Made by a program: the position numbers and the translations under genes
Notes under the pieces: model-generated
Databases searched by the model: none
What the model was told of the DNA's origin: nothing
The model's input: the letters and a program-made list of their open reading frames with translations, nothing else
Source of the DNA: Phytophthora sp. 'mugwort'
Lineage: Eukaryota; Oomycota; Peronosporomycetes; Peronosporales; Peronosporaceae
DNA length: 64,000 nucleotides
Assembly (NCBI GenBank): GCA_033558025.1
Contig: JAUCEF010000011.1
Coordinates: forward strand, 2,108,001 to 2,172,000
Direction of reading: 5' to 3'
In this document: positions 53,260 through 64,000 of the stretch, in pieces
Layout: the number at the start of each line of letters is the position of its first letter
Numbering within the stretch: position 1 is the first letter of the stretch

Positions 53260-55900
53260 CCGCGCAGCTTTCCAAGTTTCGTATGATGGCTTGCGCAAAA
53301 AATACTTACCCGAAAATCGCGATAGCATAGTTCTCCGGACTACGGGAGAATCTAGATTTGCGTGACTGCTGCCGCGACTTTTTTTTGTGTGGCATGTAGC
53401 AACTCAAACGCGGAAACGTACTGCACACCTGAAGTTGCTCTCGCGATGGACTCCATTGTCCCAACAACGTTCATGATTTTTGAAAGGTGTGGCTGGTGAA
53501 CGGCCGGTTCTGATACGGTGTTCGTGCCACCGCGTTTATTCTCATAGAATTGAGTACATCGGCATCTTCACAACACACGATTTTAACAAGGCCATGGAGA
53601 CCATTACCGAGTACTCGTTGGAGTTGCAGACGATTGTGGGGTCTAATTCGATTATGGCCATTTTTGTATCCTGCTACGTCCAGTCTGAAACCAACACTCT
53701 TGCCTCCACTTGAGGGGGAGCAGGTCGAATAACGGAATTAGAGGCTTCGGCTGGGCGCGGAACCTGTGCGCTCGAGCTCAAACTCCGGCCTTAATGGACC
53801 TTGGAACTTCATGCCGCTTTCCATGTAGATGTGATGTTTGAATTTATAGTGAATCGAAGTGAGCTTGTAATTCGATTGCTCAATGAGGGGGCACAATGAA
53901 TGGATAAAACGCAATAAAATGAATTTGCTACCGTTTCGATCAACAAAACAATTTCCGTTTGTTCAGAGAATTTAATGATGCTATAATGCGCCCTAACCTT
54001 ACCGATTAAAAGTGGGTTTTGGCGGTCACCAAGTAACCTATCAAAAAAGCAAAAACGATTTAAGCGATGTATAGCTACACCAGCAAAAATAATAATGCTA
54101 CGCGCCATTGTCCATATGATGCGAAATAGCCCAACACATATTCAGCCGACAGAAGAATAGCGTTCACTAGGGAATCCGCTCGACGTCATCCCAAGCAGGC
54201 ATGGCGAGTAATGCGAGCCCATGATGCCTGTCCTCTACACGATAATGCCAACGCTAAGGTTTATGCGCAGGGGCGACAGGGGTACTCAGAGGATAAGGGA
54301 TAGCGATTGGGCTTCGTGGACGGGTTGGAGTACGTCTTCGCAAGTCACGGAAGGATTTGTCTGAGTCTGAGCGGAAATTAATGGAATACTGGATGGGCGC
54401 AGTAATCGCGCAAGCCGAGGAGGTCTATCTTATTCTGTAAGTGGAAGTGCGATGTCATATCCTCAAGACCACAATCGAAACGCCTTAGCAACTATGAAGG
54501 CTGAGCTTGCGGAGCTCTCATTGCCAATTATCAGTCAATATATCGAATTTAAATGTTGTTTTTCTCGTGTCGCGAGGCTCGCACAATGTATCACAAACTG
54601 TTGCAGCCGAGAATCTTGCTCGGTGCAAGATGTCTGCAACAACTGCGACAAAACATCGTTGTTGCGCGTTATGATTCCTTCGGCTCTACACTGAATGCGC
54701 AAGATCAAGTGAATAAACGTACCCGGCTGTTGGCGAGTCTGATCGATGCATTTAGTAGGCAGATGTGGCGTCAGAGCTGCACCCGCTACCCTGACCCCGA
54801 GCGAGTGACTGTGGATCTTATGAATGACATTGAAGTGGGTGAGCGACTGCTTGACGGACGAAGTTAGCTACAAAGAGGCGCACCGAAGACGAGCAACCAA
54901 GGAGAAGACAGCGAGTAAAATGGCAAGACGCACCGGGAACGAGCAACCAGATACGAGATCTCGAGACCAAGAAACGCAGTAGTTTGGTGGTAGGCTGCGC
55001 AGTAGGCTAGGCGCGGGGAATTTCTAGGAGAGGGCTGCCGGGCGGTCGTCCGAGCGCCTCTCAGTTACGATTTGGCGGGATCCGATCAAATAAAGTGACA
55101 CTGAGTTTTACGACAAAAAAAACAACTGTCAAGGTGAGCTGAACTAGGACATTGAGTGTCAGGCGGATGTGCGGGGCGGTTAGTGGTAGGGCGGTGGCCG
55201 TCCGTCACCGACGTCGCGAGAGGCCGCCTGGGTCCTCGTGGCGTTTCCTGAGCCCGCTATCGTCGTCGTGACGTGAGCTACCTGAGTGAGCGTCCGGCAC
55301 CGACGCCTGGTCGAACCGTAACAGCCGACTGTCCGGGATGTTCGTGGGCAGCGACGAAGGCAGCAACTACCATTTGCTAAGCCGCCGGGTTTACCAATTT
55401 CGACCCTGACCCTTAGGGTTCCGAAGGCAGGCCGAGTGCGGATATTGCGCTAGTAGGAATTGAATATGTTGCACGCAAGTATCGTACCTCTGCTTCGGAT
55501 GCATATCAACAATGGGTAACCATTAATCACAAAGGCGATTCGGAAGCTCCGCTGCTAGAGTACAACATCAGTGCTTCGGAACACGATTCACTCGTTCCGT
55601 TTGACCCTAGCTCTGCGATGATCCGCCGTGGACGTGTCCGGAGGGCCCGATCGAGAAACAACTTTGCTGTAATTCACCATTGGTGTCCGGCACCGCCGCT
55701 CGGCGTGCCGTCTTGATCAATTGGTCGCATAGATAACGAAGCTCATGTTGCCTTCCGTGTCCTTCGGAAGGCCAAACGCAAAGTCCAAAATCATGATCTC
55801 TCAACACCCCATAGACTACAGGCAAACTTGGCAGCGGCGCGGGATGTAGTTTAGAGAGTGCAAGCTAAAACCTGGTGAACGAAACGTAATTATAAGGAGC
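53260..55900. other. Unassigned repeat-like stretch, possible retroelement leader
   Basis: No intact gene. At 54452-54867 (+) two overlapping frames look partly coding (REARTMYHKLLQPRILLGAR). A direct repeat GCACCG(A/G)(A/G)(G/A)ACGAGCAACCA occurs at about 54879-54901 and 54934-54955. A GC-rich segment 55000-55400 with AATAAA at about 55089 resembles an LTR end and leader, but no partner LTR was found. Confidence 0.35.
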
Positions 55901-56149
55901 TGACGCTTAGGACGAATATGGCGATATTGATGGTGCGAGTCATCGAGAAAGACAAAAAAAAACATAAGCAGGTGAAAGTGCAGGGACATTTATTTAGGAC
56001 GACCAACGTTGATTTTCGATCCACCTGTGATTCGACGGCTTGCCGTGACGCGCTTTCGTCCCGTCCGGCGAAATGGTTTTGGTGCATAAATGCACTTCAA
56101 TTTCAAACTTCCAATGATATTTTCACAGGCACCCAGTTCTATATCGACC

Positions 56150-56345
56150 TCCCAGCTAGTTTTGACGCTGACCCAGAATTTCCATCCGAGCGTAGTTGGT
56201 TCCCATTTGTGGTGTGGCAGCCGGTATCTTCTCTGTGCCCCGCTGTAATCTGAACTCTGTTTGCTTATGTAGTGTGTAGTCACGCCTTATGACGTTGTTG
56301 TATTGTTTAACGGGGTTGTTAATAGGGTCAAAACCACTCAAGCTG
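56150..56345 (-). mobile_element. Fragment of a MULE-type transposase, third family member
   Basis: The minus-strand peptide SGFDPINNPVKQYNNVIRRD followed by YTLHKQTEF matches the NNP-(C/V)-x-(T/Q)-YN-x2-(L/I)-(K/R)-RD-x-TL block seen in the copies at 42640 and 25048. The remainder around 55990-56280 is open but unrecognised. Confidence 0.5.
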
Positions 56346-56399
56346 TGGTAGAATTTACCTCACGTGTATCGTCGAACTAACCATTGACGCTCAAAGTAG

Positions 56400-58270
56400 C
56401 TAGCAGAGACATGCGTGGGCGGGGCTGATCTTCACTCGGTTAATGCGCTGCCACGGCAGCGCGTCAATTTGTCTTTACCGCAGACGAAGTGCAGGTCGTA
56501 AATATTGCGCAACATGTAGCTGCGGCAAATGATGGGAGGCTCCAATGGATAATCTGGGTATCGGGTTATGACTAAGAACGTGACAAGGGTCGTGGACGAG
56601 CGCTGTAGTGCCAGCATGCTTTCCTGAGTTGTCGGGATACAGACGAGGGAACTCGGCTCGAGCCAGCCTTTTTAGATCTTCTGCCGACGCTGACACACCC
56701 AAATGTAGCCTTCGCTAGGGTCCGAGGAGACTTCGAATTCCTGGCAACAGGTTTTGAAGAGTGGGGCACGCCCATTGTTTCCACTTTGACTGCTTGTCTG
56801 GCCACTTGAAGTGACTGCCGGCCAGTCGCCAAGATTTTTTTTTTATACTTGGTTTTTCTATTGGAGGTTTGGCGGAGGTTTACTGAGGTTAGGAGGTTAG
56901 CGGAGGTTGTAAGGAAGAAGTTGTTAACGGAGGTAAATTAAACTCCGGCGACAGCTCGAACGGGAGCACAACTGAGGCATCAGCTGGCCGAGCACCGGTT
57001 CGAACCGGCGATGACGGATCGTCAGCGAATCTTTTCAGTTCAAGCTTTCTCAGCCACTGTTGAGGTCTAAACATTGTTCAGCTTTTGTCCGCTTCTAAGC
57101 CCAAGTACATGTGATGTCTAGTGATATTTTTTGCCGTTACTTATATTGCTTCATTACCGCCACGGTGTTGAGGACGGTTGGGATTGCTGCTGTTGTTCCG
57201 ATTGTTAAATTTGGCTCATACAGCACACGGTATCTGTCGAGGGTTGCCCAATCCGTTTGAAGAATGGAACAAGGGCTGCAACCGTCGAGTAGATGTGACC
57301 AGTTTCGTCGTACTTTTCAGCTACGCGCATGGACGTAGTATAACGACATAAATCACCTTCGCACTTCGCCGCGTTTGCATAATGGCAAGCAAGCATACGG
57401 TCCATGGGCACTAGTGCGCGGAACATTTTGCTTTTCTTAGACATTATTTCAATGCGGGCATTTCCGATCTCCCGCGGTCATTCTTGTAATTTATCGGTTG
57501 TAGTCCACCGGACGGACAGCAGTAAAAGCTCTCTATAACGGCCGGGTTAATTTCGCATTCATGCGGACGTCTCTTATTCGGTGCGTCCGCCCCTCCAACA
57601 CCCTCTCTCTGAGATCGCCTTTAAGTAGGTATGGTAGCATTTAGGAACTTGTCGTCGGCGTTCCAGAGGTTCAAGTTGGAGAGTTGGTTGAAGCTATCTG
57701 CCCGCTCCAGGTAGGCATTCGAGTCACCGTCGATGAACTGCGTCATCTTCTTGGTTGTAACTGCCTCTCTATTCCTTTATGCTACGTACGGTAATCAATG
57801 CGTGAGGTACAACTCCTTGTGGCGTTTGTTTTAGAGAGATTCATTGCTGTTTCCGTCTGATGCCCGATGAAAGAACACAGTCATGATCGTGGGCAGGTCG
57901 ACGGGCAAGCCAGGTCGGGAGCTTGGGCTGCTTCACTGGAGAACCAGGTCGGGGTCTTTTAAAACGTTCCAAAGTTCCAACACCGCTTGAGTTATAAAAA
58001 TTAGTAGTGTATGTTCTGTAAAGTTGGTCTGGAGGAGGGTGTGACAGCGCGAACGTAGACTGAGCCCATCGCACCAGTTTCGACAGCCACTTGCCTTTAG
58101 CTCGCTAAGAGGATGTTAGTCTTGTCCGCTGCGTGGAGATTTGTTAATGTTAAAATTTGAAAAGGTCGTGGAGTTTTACTAGCATATGCTCTGGTAGTGC
58201 CGATTTGATACTAACATCATACTAGCTAAGCAGGGGTTGTCCTCCGTAGTCGTGGCAAGGAAGTGTCGTC
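56400..58270. other. Unassigned stretch
   Basis: Short frames only (for example 56572-56832, 57205-57444 and 57841-58074 on the minus strand), with no motif I can name. A GGAGGTT-based repeat lies at 56861-56930, and a 14-bp perfect palindrome CCGGTTCGAACCGG at about 56995-57008. Confidence 0.35.
56861..56930 (+). repeat. GGAGGTT short tandem-like repeat
   Basis: GGAGGTT/GAGGTTA words recur about every 7-14 bp over some 70 bp, next to a T-run at 56836. Confidence 0.75.
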
Positions 58271-58279
58271 AACAGTGGG

Positions 58280-59370
58280 TCTCTTTCCGGAGCGGGAAAA
58301 ATGGAGGAAGCTGCTACGAAAGAGCATGCGCACCCCAATACAGTGTTTCACTGTTTGTATGGCTTTTATTATCTTGGTTGCTCTCGACAAGAACTCGCAC
58401 ATGTATATAGCAAGAATGAAAAGACAATCGGGAACTAAATTCAAGTATTTAAGGCAAACGGAACGTTTCAGCGAGCAAAATCCACGACCGACAAAAAGTT
58501 CACGGAGGAGTACAGGCAATGGCTCTGCGAGTTTTATGCTTAGAAACCGCTAGCATACGTCAAAATGACGAAGCACAGGATGCTTTTCGACGGGTCCATC
58601 ACATCACTATTTCAAAGGCATCGGTGTGGCGAATATTTCATGAGTGCGAGTTCACATATAGAGTTCTGGAGAAACGCGCCATGCACGTCAGAGAATGAGG
58701 TGTGTTCGATTTATCGAGCAGCTAAGCAACATTAATTGGAGTCACCACAATCTCGTCTTTCTTGATTAAGTATCTTTTCGACAATCGCGGAATGATCAGA
58801 AAACGTGGATACGCTCTCAGGGGGAAATCGCTTGCTATTCGATGCGACTTCCAGCGAGAACCAAGTGTGTCTGTGTTAGCTTTCAGTGGCGCTCACGGTT
58901 TAATTGATTATTTCGACGCCCAAGGCACATTTGCGCGTTGAATTTGTCAGGTGCTGTCAAGCTTTTGCTTACTTCAGAACTGGAAATGTTCGTCAGTATC
59001 CTGGCGCCCACTCCGTGTGGATTTTTGGACGGGGCGTCGATTCACAGGCACCCTGCAATTGGCAACTTCCCGAGGAGTAAAGGTGTCACTCCGATATTTC
59101 TTCCGGACTACTGCCCATTTTCCAACACGGTTGAGTACATGTTCGGGTACGTCAAGAAGGCGTTCCAGTGGTATTACAATTGAGTCGAGTGGGCGTGATT
59201 TACTACCCTTTGTTGTGAAAACGTTTCGCCGATTCGAAACGTTTAACATGGGGAGAATATTTGAGCATTGCGGGTGGAAGCTACAGGGGCATTTTGACCC
59301 CACTGGCCCAATGTCGTCGGAGAGGCGGCATGTCCTTGACATTTGGGATAACGAATGCTACAAAGGATGA
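58280..59370 (+). mobile_element. Tc1/IS630-type (DDE_3) transposase relic
   Basis: Across shifting frames the plus strand gives HHNLVFLD then NRGMIRKRGYALRGKSLAIR (first catalytic region near 58755-58840), VLAFSGAHGLIDYFDAQGTF (about 58880-58935), WILDGASIHRHP-like sequence (second Asp; near 59025-59050) and LPDYCPFSNTVEYMFGYVKK (third region; about 59100-59160). The tail SSGRDLLPFVVKTFRRFETF runs to about 59370. Stops and frameshifts (TAA after VFLD, TGA/TAG elsewhere) show it is dead. The DNA-binding start (from about 58290) is poorly preserved. Confidence 0.75.
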
Positions 59371-59848
59371 TGTTGGGGTTTATCGAGAGACGCGTGCCGC
59401 TATAGTGAGTTAAAAGCTAGTTTAATGGGACTAACTTTCTTGGTGTTCGACGTCATTATTTTTCGATTGTCGAAAGTGGGTCAATCACATCACTTGCTGG
59501 TGGTGGAGCGATATCTTGGATAATTCTTCAACAATGGACTTTCGCGTGAAAAAGCACTATCTTGTGCATGCAAACCCTCAATGCTTCCACGTCTTGACGT
59601 AGTTTGTGGCTGTCTGCTAATGGTGCTTTTACGCATTCAAGAGCCATTTCAGCTGACCTTGACTGACTTGATAGCTGTCGCTGATTTTGCGAGTTCGTAG
59701 CCCTAAGCAGGTGCGTAATGTAGTTCAGTGGGGGGGGGTCTGAAATGGCATCATCACACCAAGTAGAAAGGTCGAGGCTCCGCGTGATGCTGTTTCCCCA
59801 CCTTCGCTACACCACCGTCTCTGCACTGAAGCTTGATTCCCAATGTTC

Positions 59849-60436
59849 TTAAAGCTGCGAAACGACATCGCGAAGAGAATACTTCGCCGCCGCACCTGCG
59901 CGATCGGTCTCAGAAAGGCGTATACACGAAGCCAAAAATGCGTCACGGTCTCTTCCCTTTGCAATTGACAGTCCATACTCGTAAATCATGAATTTAGCCG
60001 TCTTGCCACGTCCTGCAGTCATCCAGAGATTCCGAGCGTGTTCTGTCTTCTCACTATTGGCGATATGATTGTTATACTTCAAATGCATAACCTTGGCCCA
60101 CTCTGACATCGTGGGTGCTTCAACAGACCAAACACCATCATGCTCGACAGCTCGCCCTTTGATGCGAGGGCTAAACTTCATTCATACCTTTTTCAGCATG
60201 TCCTGAAACGCAGCTCCAACCACCAGGAAGTTGCTAAGCGCATCGCCCGACGATTCCCGCTGGCCAACTGAGCTCTTAACTATAATGGATTGAAATTGGT
60301 TTGAGTCAATGATCATGTCGTCTCCGTCAGTAGTGCTCCTGGTCCATGCGAGGTTGGTGTCCGTGATCTCTCGCGCCGAGCCGGTGGTAGATCTACTGCG
60401 ATATGAGGCGGCGCCCGAATTCGCATTCACACTCAT
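59849..60436 (-). pseudogene. Unassigned ORF split by one in-frame stop
   Basis: ATG at 60436 opens 84 codons (SREI..., VVGAAFQDMLKKV) to a TGA at 60184-60182. The very next codon is ATG (60181) in the same frame, and the frame continues for 110 codons (PTMSEWAKVMHLKYNNHIAN, ARNLWMTAGRGKTAKFMIYE). I do not recognise the family. The sequence around the stop, AAAAAGGTATGAATG, could also be a GTATGA splice donor. A coding-like frame further upstream (60440-60580, ATALPEPQTPFLDSVPDCEH) is out of register, which points to decay of a longer transposon-borne gene. Confidence 0.4.
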
Positions 60437-60589
60437 GTTCCGGCTTCATACGGATGCGGACATGTTCGCAATCGGGGACCGAGTCCAGGAATGGCGTTTG
60501 AGGTTCAGGCAATGCTGTGGCCGGCAATGTGTCCTCAGGTAGCGCAGTTGTGGCGGCGACCACAGCATCTCATTCGCCATTACCGTCGT

Positions 60590-62517
60590 TCATGTTGCCG
60601 CATACGAAGGAAGTCCAAGTAGCCAAACCTTTACACATACTACTACACCATATTAGATACTTTGATCGATTGGCCGGCAATTGGGTTGGAGCGATTCAAT
60701 CGGCCCGCTTCGGAAATTTAAAGTAGAACGCACAATAGTACTAATGTGGTTAGAAAACCCCGTAACTTTCACCTATCTTAGCCAATCCGGGGCGTTTCCC
60801 CCAACTTTGACTCAGCTGTAGCGTCTTTCCACGCCAAAGTATAGAAAGTCCTCTCCACTGTGATAGTGTCGGTACCCAATACATTATTACTAACTGGAGA
60901 AATTTATAAGACGGAAATGTGTCTTAAAACTGGTACATTCTGACTTCCAGTTCGTTGTGACCGCGATTCATTAGGTCGGTTGCGACTGCAACACGGTAGT
61001 TGGTAGGCCCCAATGCTCCGTCCGCTTTTCATTGGGAAGTCAAAGAAGCCACGCGCTTTCAATAAAAGTATGGCAACCGAGCTCAACTACACAAACAGCG
61101 CCAAGCATGGATGACTCAAGCAATATTGTGAAGTAGAGAACATCCTCGCGGATGAGCCAGCGGACGAAGATTTCTGCCGTGTAGAGCCTACACGGAGAGA
61201 GAACAGTTGCGGCAAGATGGCGATGTAGGCGGTCTTGACGAAGAAGACGGTAGTGCTGCTTCTACTGGTCCGACGGCGGAGAAACTGTCCACAGAAGAGT
61301 TACGTGAGCGTCTTTTTTTCGATGGATGGCACAACTTTTCGTTATTGCCGATGCGATGGGCGTACCTTCAAGAGAGATTATCGGGCTTCGAACAATGCAG
61401 AGAGTATTTAGAGAAGGGCTTGAGCGTAAGCAAGGCCGCAAGAAGCAAAAGTTGATGTTCTACTTATTCGGACGTTCTACACCGAGTGGACCTTAACCGT
61501 TAAGCCTCTTTGCGTAGTGATAATGAAGGCTTTGTATCACAAAACGCTAAGTAGAGGGTAGAGGCATGTTTGACTTGTGCTTGTACGGTGTTGATCATTG
61601 GGGACCCTCTCCTATCGCTCCGTGAAGTGAATCACAATTCAGAATATTACGACCGAGAGAATTGTCTGTAGCCAAATCTGAGTACAATCAGGGTAATACT
61701 GAGAGACTGTCTATACACGCCTTGGTATTTAGACTGGTCAAAAGGACCTATTGAAAAGGTTAGCACACAAATTTAAGAATATCCATGTGTACACTAGGTG
61801 CGTTTTAGATTTTAGTTGCCGCTCTCCTCGTATTGGTCCAGCAACTCACATCTCTTTTTCACGAGTGGACAGTGTTACTAAATGTCGTCCCTTATCTACG
61901 ATCTGCTACAGGTTACGGTGTTGCTGTACCCTCAGCGTCTGTAACAAACTACAGATCCCCCTAGCCAATTTAATACCTTCGGTGGAAGCTATTCGTATTA
62001 TGTACAACAACTTATTTGCTATCAGGCGCGACTGAGTATATAAACGACCGCAGGGATCGAACGCGGTTGATGACTCAACGTATTAGGTTTGATAAATTAT
62101 TATCTTACACAGCCTCCAACATTGCGAGGGGGAACTGTATTAACAATTTTTCAACTGTAAACATTTGTACATAATTGGCATACTAAAATCAGTTAAAATT
62201 AGTGTGGTAACATTTTAGCAACTCAAATGCAAACCGAAGTCTCTCAATACATGTATTTCCCTGATTGTACTCAACGTATTCAGCGTGAAGAACGCTAGGT
62301 TGCTTTTGTACATGTATTACAGGAGAGTGATGATTTCAAGATACTCCGATCTGAATCTTTGTATTCTCAGATCTGATCCCGTTGGAAACGTACGTTAGCA
62401 TGGATGCTACCATAGTGGTCATATAGAAGTGTGGAGCTCTTTTATCACTGGCTGGCAAGCAAGCCACGGTAGCGGCTGCATGTCATGTGTGCCAACTGCA
62501 CTTGACCTTTGTCCTAT
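60590..62517. other. Mostly AT-rich stretch upstream of the radical SAM gene
   Basis: A short coding-like frame at 61207-61455 (+) (TEELRERLFFDGWHNFSLLP, LQERLSGFEQCREYLEKGL) resembles transposon-tail sequence but is unassigned. From 61500 to 62500 I see no gene. Confidence 0.4.
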
Positions 62518-62532
62518 CTCATTCTTCAATTG
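62518..62532 (+). promoter_or_regulatory. Oomycete core promoter (Inr + FPR) of the radical SAM gene
   Basis: CTCATTCTTCAATTG matches the published oomycete composite GCTCATTYYNCAWTTT at nearly every position: Inr CTCATTCT, spacer T, flanking promoter region CAATTG. It lies 59 bp before the ATG at 62577, a typical distance. It also lies downstream of the earlier in-frame ATG-like start at 62487, which it therefore excludes. Confidence 0.75.
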
Positions 62533-62576
62533 CTCTCTGTCAAGTTACAAGCACAACATCCACTTCCACCAGCATC

Positions 62577-63716
62577 ATGCTGTACTTCTTGACGCTGACT
62601 CAGCGCTGCAACCTGGCCTGTACGTACTGCGGGTCGTCCGAGGAAATCGATATCGAGGATCTCGTGGACCCGATTGACTGCAAGTACGAGGTCGACGCAT
62701 TGGACAAGCTTACGACACCTCTCACGAATGAAGAGGAGCCCATGGCCATCTGCTTCTACGGTGGTGAACCGCTACTGCAGCTACGTCAGATTAAGAAGGT
62801 GATCGCTCAGCACGAGGGCAAGGCCACCAAGTTCGTGCTACAGACTAACGGCACCAAGCTTAACCGCACGCCCACGGCGGTTGTGAACAGGATGGATACC
62901 ATCTTGATCTCTGTGGATGGAGGTGAGAAGGTTACCGACACTAACCGCGGAGCGGGTACTTGGCGCCAGGCCATTGACAACGGATATTTGATTCGCAAGA
63001 ACGGCTTCAAGGGCGACTTGATTGCTCGAATGACGGTGAGTCATGTGAGCGGCGACATCTACCAGGATGTTAAGGATCTCTTCGACCTCGGCATCTTCGA
63101 CCACGTGCACTGGCAGCTCGACGCACAGTGGAGCACCCCCATGTACGCTGGCTACGAAGACCGCGGCGGTTTCCTCAAGTGGCGCGACGAAGTGTATAAC
63201 CCGTCGATCACCAAGCTTGCCACGTATTTCCGCGACACTTTGCTGAATGAGAAGAAGCTGTTGGGCATTGCACCATTCCTACCGCTGCTACACACGCTGA
63301 TCACGGGCGAGAAGGCGACACTGCGCTGTGGATCGGGTCGTGACGCGTTCAACGTGCGAACCGGTGGCGGCATCTCCGCGTGTCCGATTGCTCCCGACAG
63401 CGACTTGCAGTATGATCTGGCCCACATTAACGACGCCGACTTCACCCCGGAGAAGGTGCGCAACTCGGTCAAGATTGGTGGCCCGTGCTTGACCTGCGAA
63501 GTGAAGGATATCTGCGGCGGAAGATGTCTGTACGCGAACAAGACAATGTGGTGGGGCGAAGAAGGTTTCCTTGCGGTGTGTCAGACCGTGAAGCACCTGA
63601 TCCAGTGCATGCGTGACATCCAGCCGGACGTGGAGAGAGCCATCGCCCAGGGCATCATCGAGCTGGAGGACTTGAACTACCCCAAGTACAATAACTCGAT
63701 CGAAGTCATTCCGTAG
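62577..63716 (+). CDS. Radical SAM / SPASM-domain enzyme, probable peptide- or protein-modifying
   Basis: A 379-residue intron-free protein. Its N-terminus MLYFLTLTQRCNLACTYCGS carries the radical SAM cluster motif C11-X3-C15-X2-C18, which binds the [4Fe-4S] that cleaves S-adenosylmethionine. GGEP (62-65), QTNGT (89-93) and ISVDGG (111-116) are further radical SAM barrel motifs. The C-terminal domain has the seven-cysteine SPASM layout: C251, C269, then C304-X2-C307-X5-C313-X3-C317, and C335, which binds auxiliary clusters. This plan is typical of prokaryotic enzymes that modify peptides or proteins; from memory it is closest to an archaeal family (AF0577-type), which a search must confirm. 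The start is set by the oomycete promoter upstream. No precursor-peptide gene is visible nearby. The substrate is unknown. Confidence 0.9.
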   Translation: MLYFLTLTQRCNLACTYCGSSEEIDIEDLVDPIDCKYEVDALDKLTTPLTNEEEPMAICFYGGEPLLQLRQIKKVIAQHEGKATKFVLQTNGTKLNRTPTAVVNRMDTILISVDGGEKVTDTNRGAGTWRQAIDNGYLIRKNGFKGDLIARMTVSHVSGDIYQDVKDLFDLGIFDHVHWQLDAQWSTPMYAGYEDRGGFLKWRDEVYNPSITKLATYFRDTLLNEKKLLGIAPFLPLLHTLITGEKATLRCGSGRDAFNVRTGGGISACPIAPDSDLQYDLAHINDADFTPEKVRNSVKIGGPCLTCEVKDICGGRCLYANKTMWWGEEGFLAVCQTVKHLIQCMRDIQPDVERAIAQGIIELEDLNYPKYNNSIEVIP

Positions 63717-64000
63717 AGCAACCAGTCGTAAGAATGTCACTACCACTGCGTCTGCATACAATGAATGGAGCGTATTGTATTGCCTGCCACCACGTAACTC
63801 GCTGCTTGTCAATTGAAAAGTGTACAATGAAGAAGAACAGCGCGAATAATATAAGCGACTATCATCTTCACTCTCCATACCCCCATCCAAATGCAAATGC
63901 GAACGCGTGCCGGTGCCCTCTTCTAGCTCATGCCACGTGCCGCCAGGCCAATCGCGCTGGAAACGATGGTCACAGCGATGCAAGAAGCGCGCCAAAGCGA

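Noticed and set aside
56995..57008. B-box-like GGTTCGAACC as part of a tRNA
   Set aside because: It is a simple palindrome (CCGGTTCGAACCGG) with no A box or stems at the right distances.
62487..62576. Upstream extension of the radical SAM protein by 30 residues
   Set aside because: The oomycete Inr/FPR at 62518-62532 lies downstream of that start, and the conserved radical SAM N-terminus begins at 62577.
63288..63995. Minus-strand open frame of 235 codons at the right edge
   Set aside because: It overlaps the radical SAM gene antisense, and its sequence mirrors the codon pattern of that gene.

Overview
The window looks like a gene-sparse, transposon-rich piece of an oomycete nuclear genome, most probably Phytophthora or a close relative. 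This is inferred from gene content, from short introns with clean GT/AG ends, from very small gaps between housekeeping genes, and from an oomycete-type Inr/FPR core promoter (62518-62532) just upstream of the last gene. There are no bacterial operons, rRNA genes or CRISPR arrays. Exon structures below come from reading splice sites by eye and have no transcript support.

Layout. 0.2-1.1 kb: a secreted-type single-pass membrane protein. 1.7-2.9 kb: an antisense pseudogene of the ACOT9-like thioesterase whose intact copy lies at 23.1-24.5 kb. 3.3-5.5 kb: a half-size ABCG transporter. 5.5-9.6 kb: relics, including a decayed CBS-domain gene and a fragment of the ABCG gene that has lost its Walker A motif. 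9.6-15.9 kb: a scrambled LTR-retrotransposon graveyard. 17.1-24.5 kb is a compact housekeeping island: a FYVE/PH/CRAL-TRIO protein, the mismatch-repair protein PMS2 (convergent, 85 bp apart) and the ACOT9-like thioesterase (divergent from PMS2, 117 bp apart). 25-34 kb: DNA-transposon debris (MULE, jerky-like, pogo-like), a minisatellite and a possible SINE. 34.7-40 kb: a second ABCG half-transporter, the large subunit of ribonucleotide reductase and a small divergent 55-codon ORF. 40.3-62.5 kb: a dense transposon bed with a TIR-bounded PIF/Harbinger element, a MULE, a hAT element, several pogo/jerky-like elements, Tc1/mariner relics and one unassigned ORF. 62.6-63.7 kb: an intact radical SAM/SPASM enzyme.

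How the genes relate. The intact genes are unrelated housekeeping or transport functions: DNA repair (PMS2), dNTP synthesis (RNR1), lipid or membrane handling (FYVE/CRAL-TRIO, ACOT9, two ABCG). They sit as islands in repeats. Duplication followed by decay recurs (ACOT9 pseudogene, three ABCG copies, repeated MULE and pogo copies). The gene most worth attention is the radical SAM/SPASM protein, whose domain plan is that of prokaryotic peptide-modifying enzymes.
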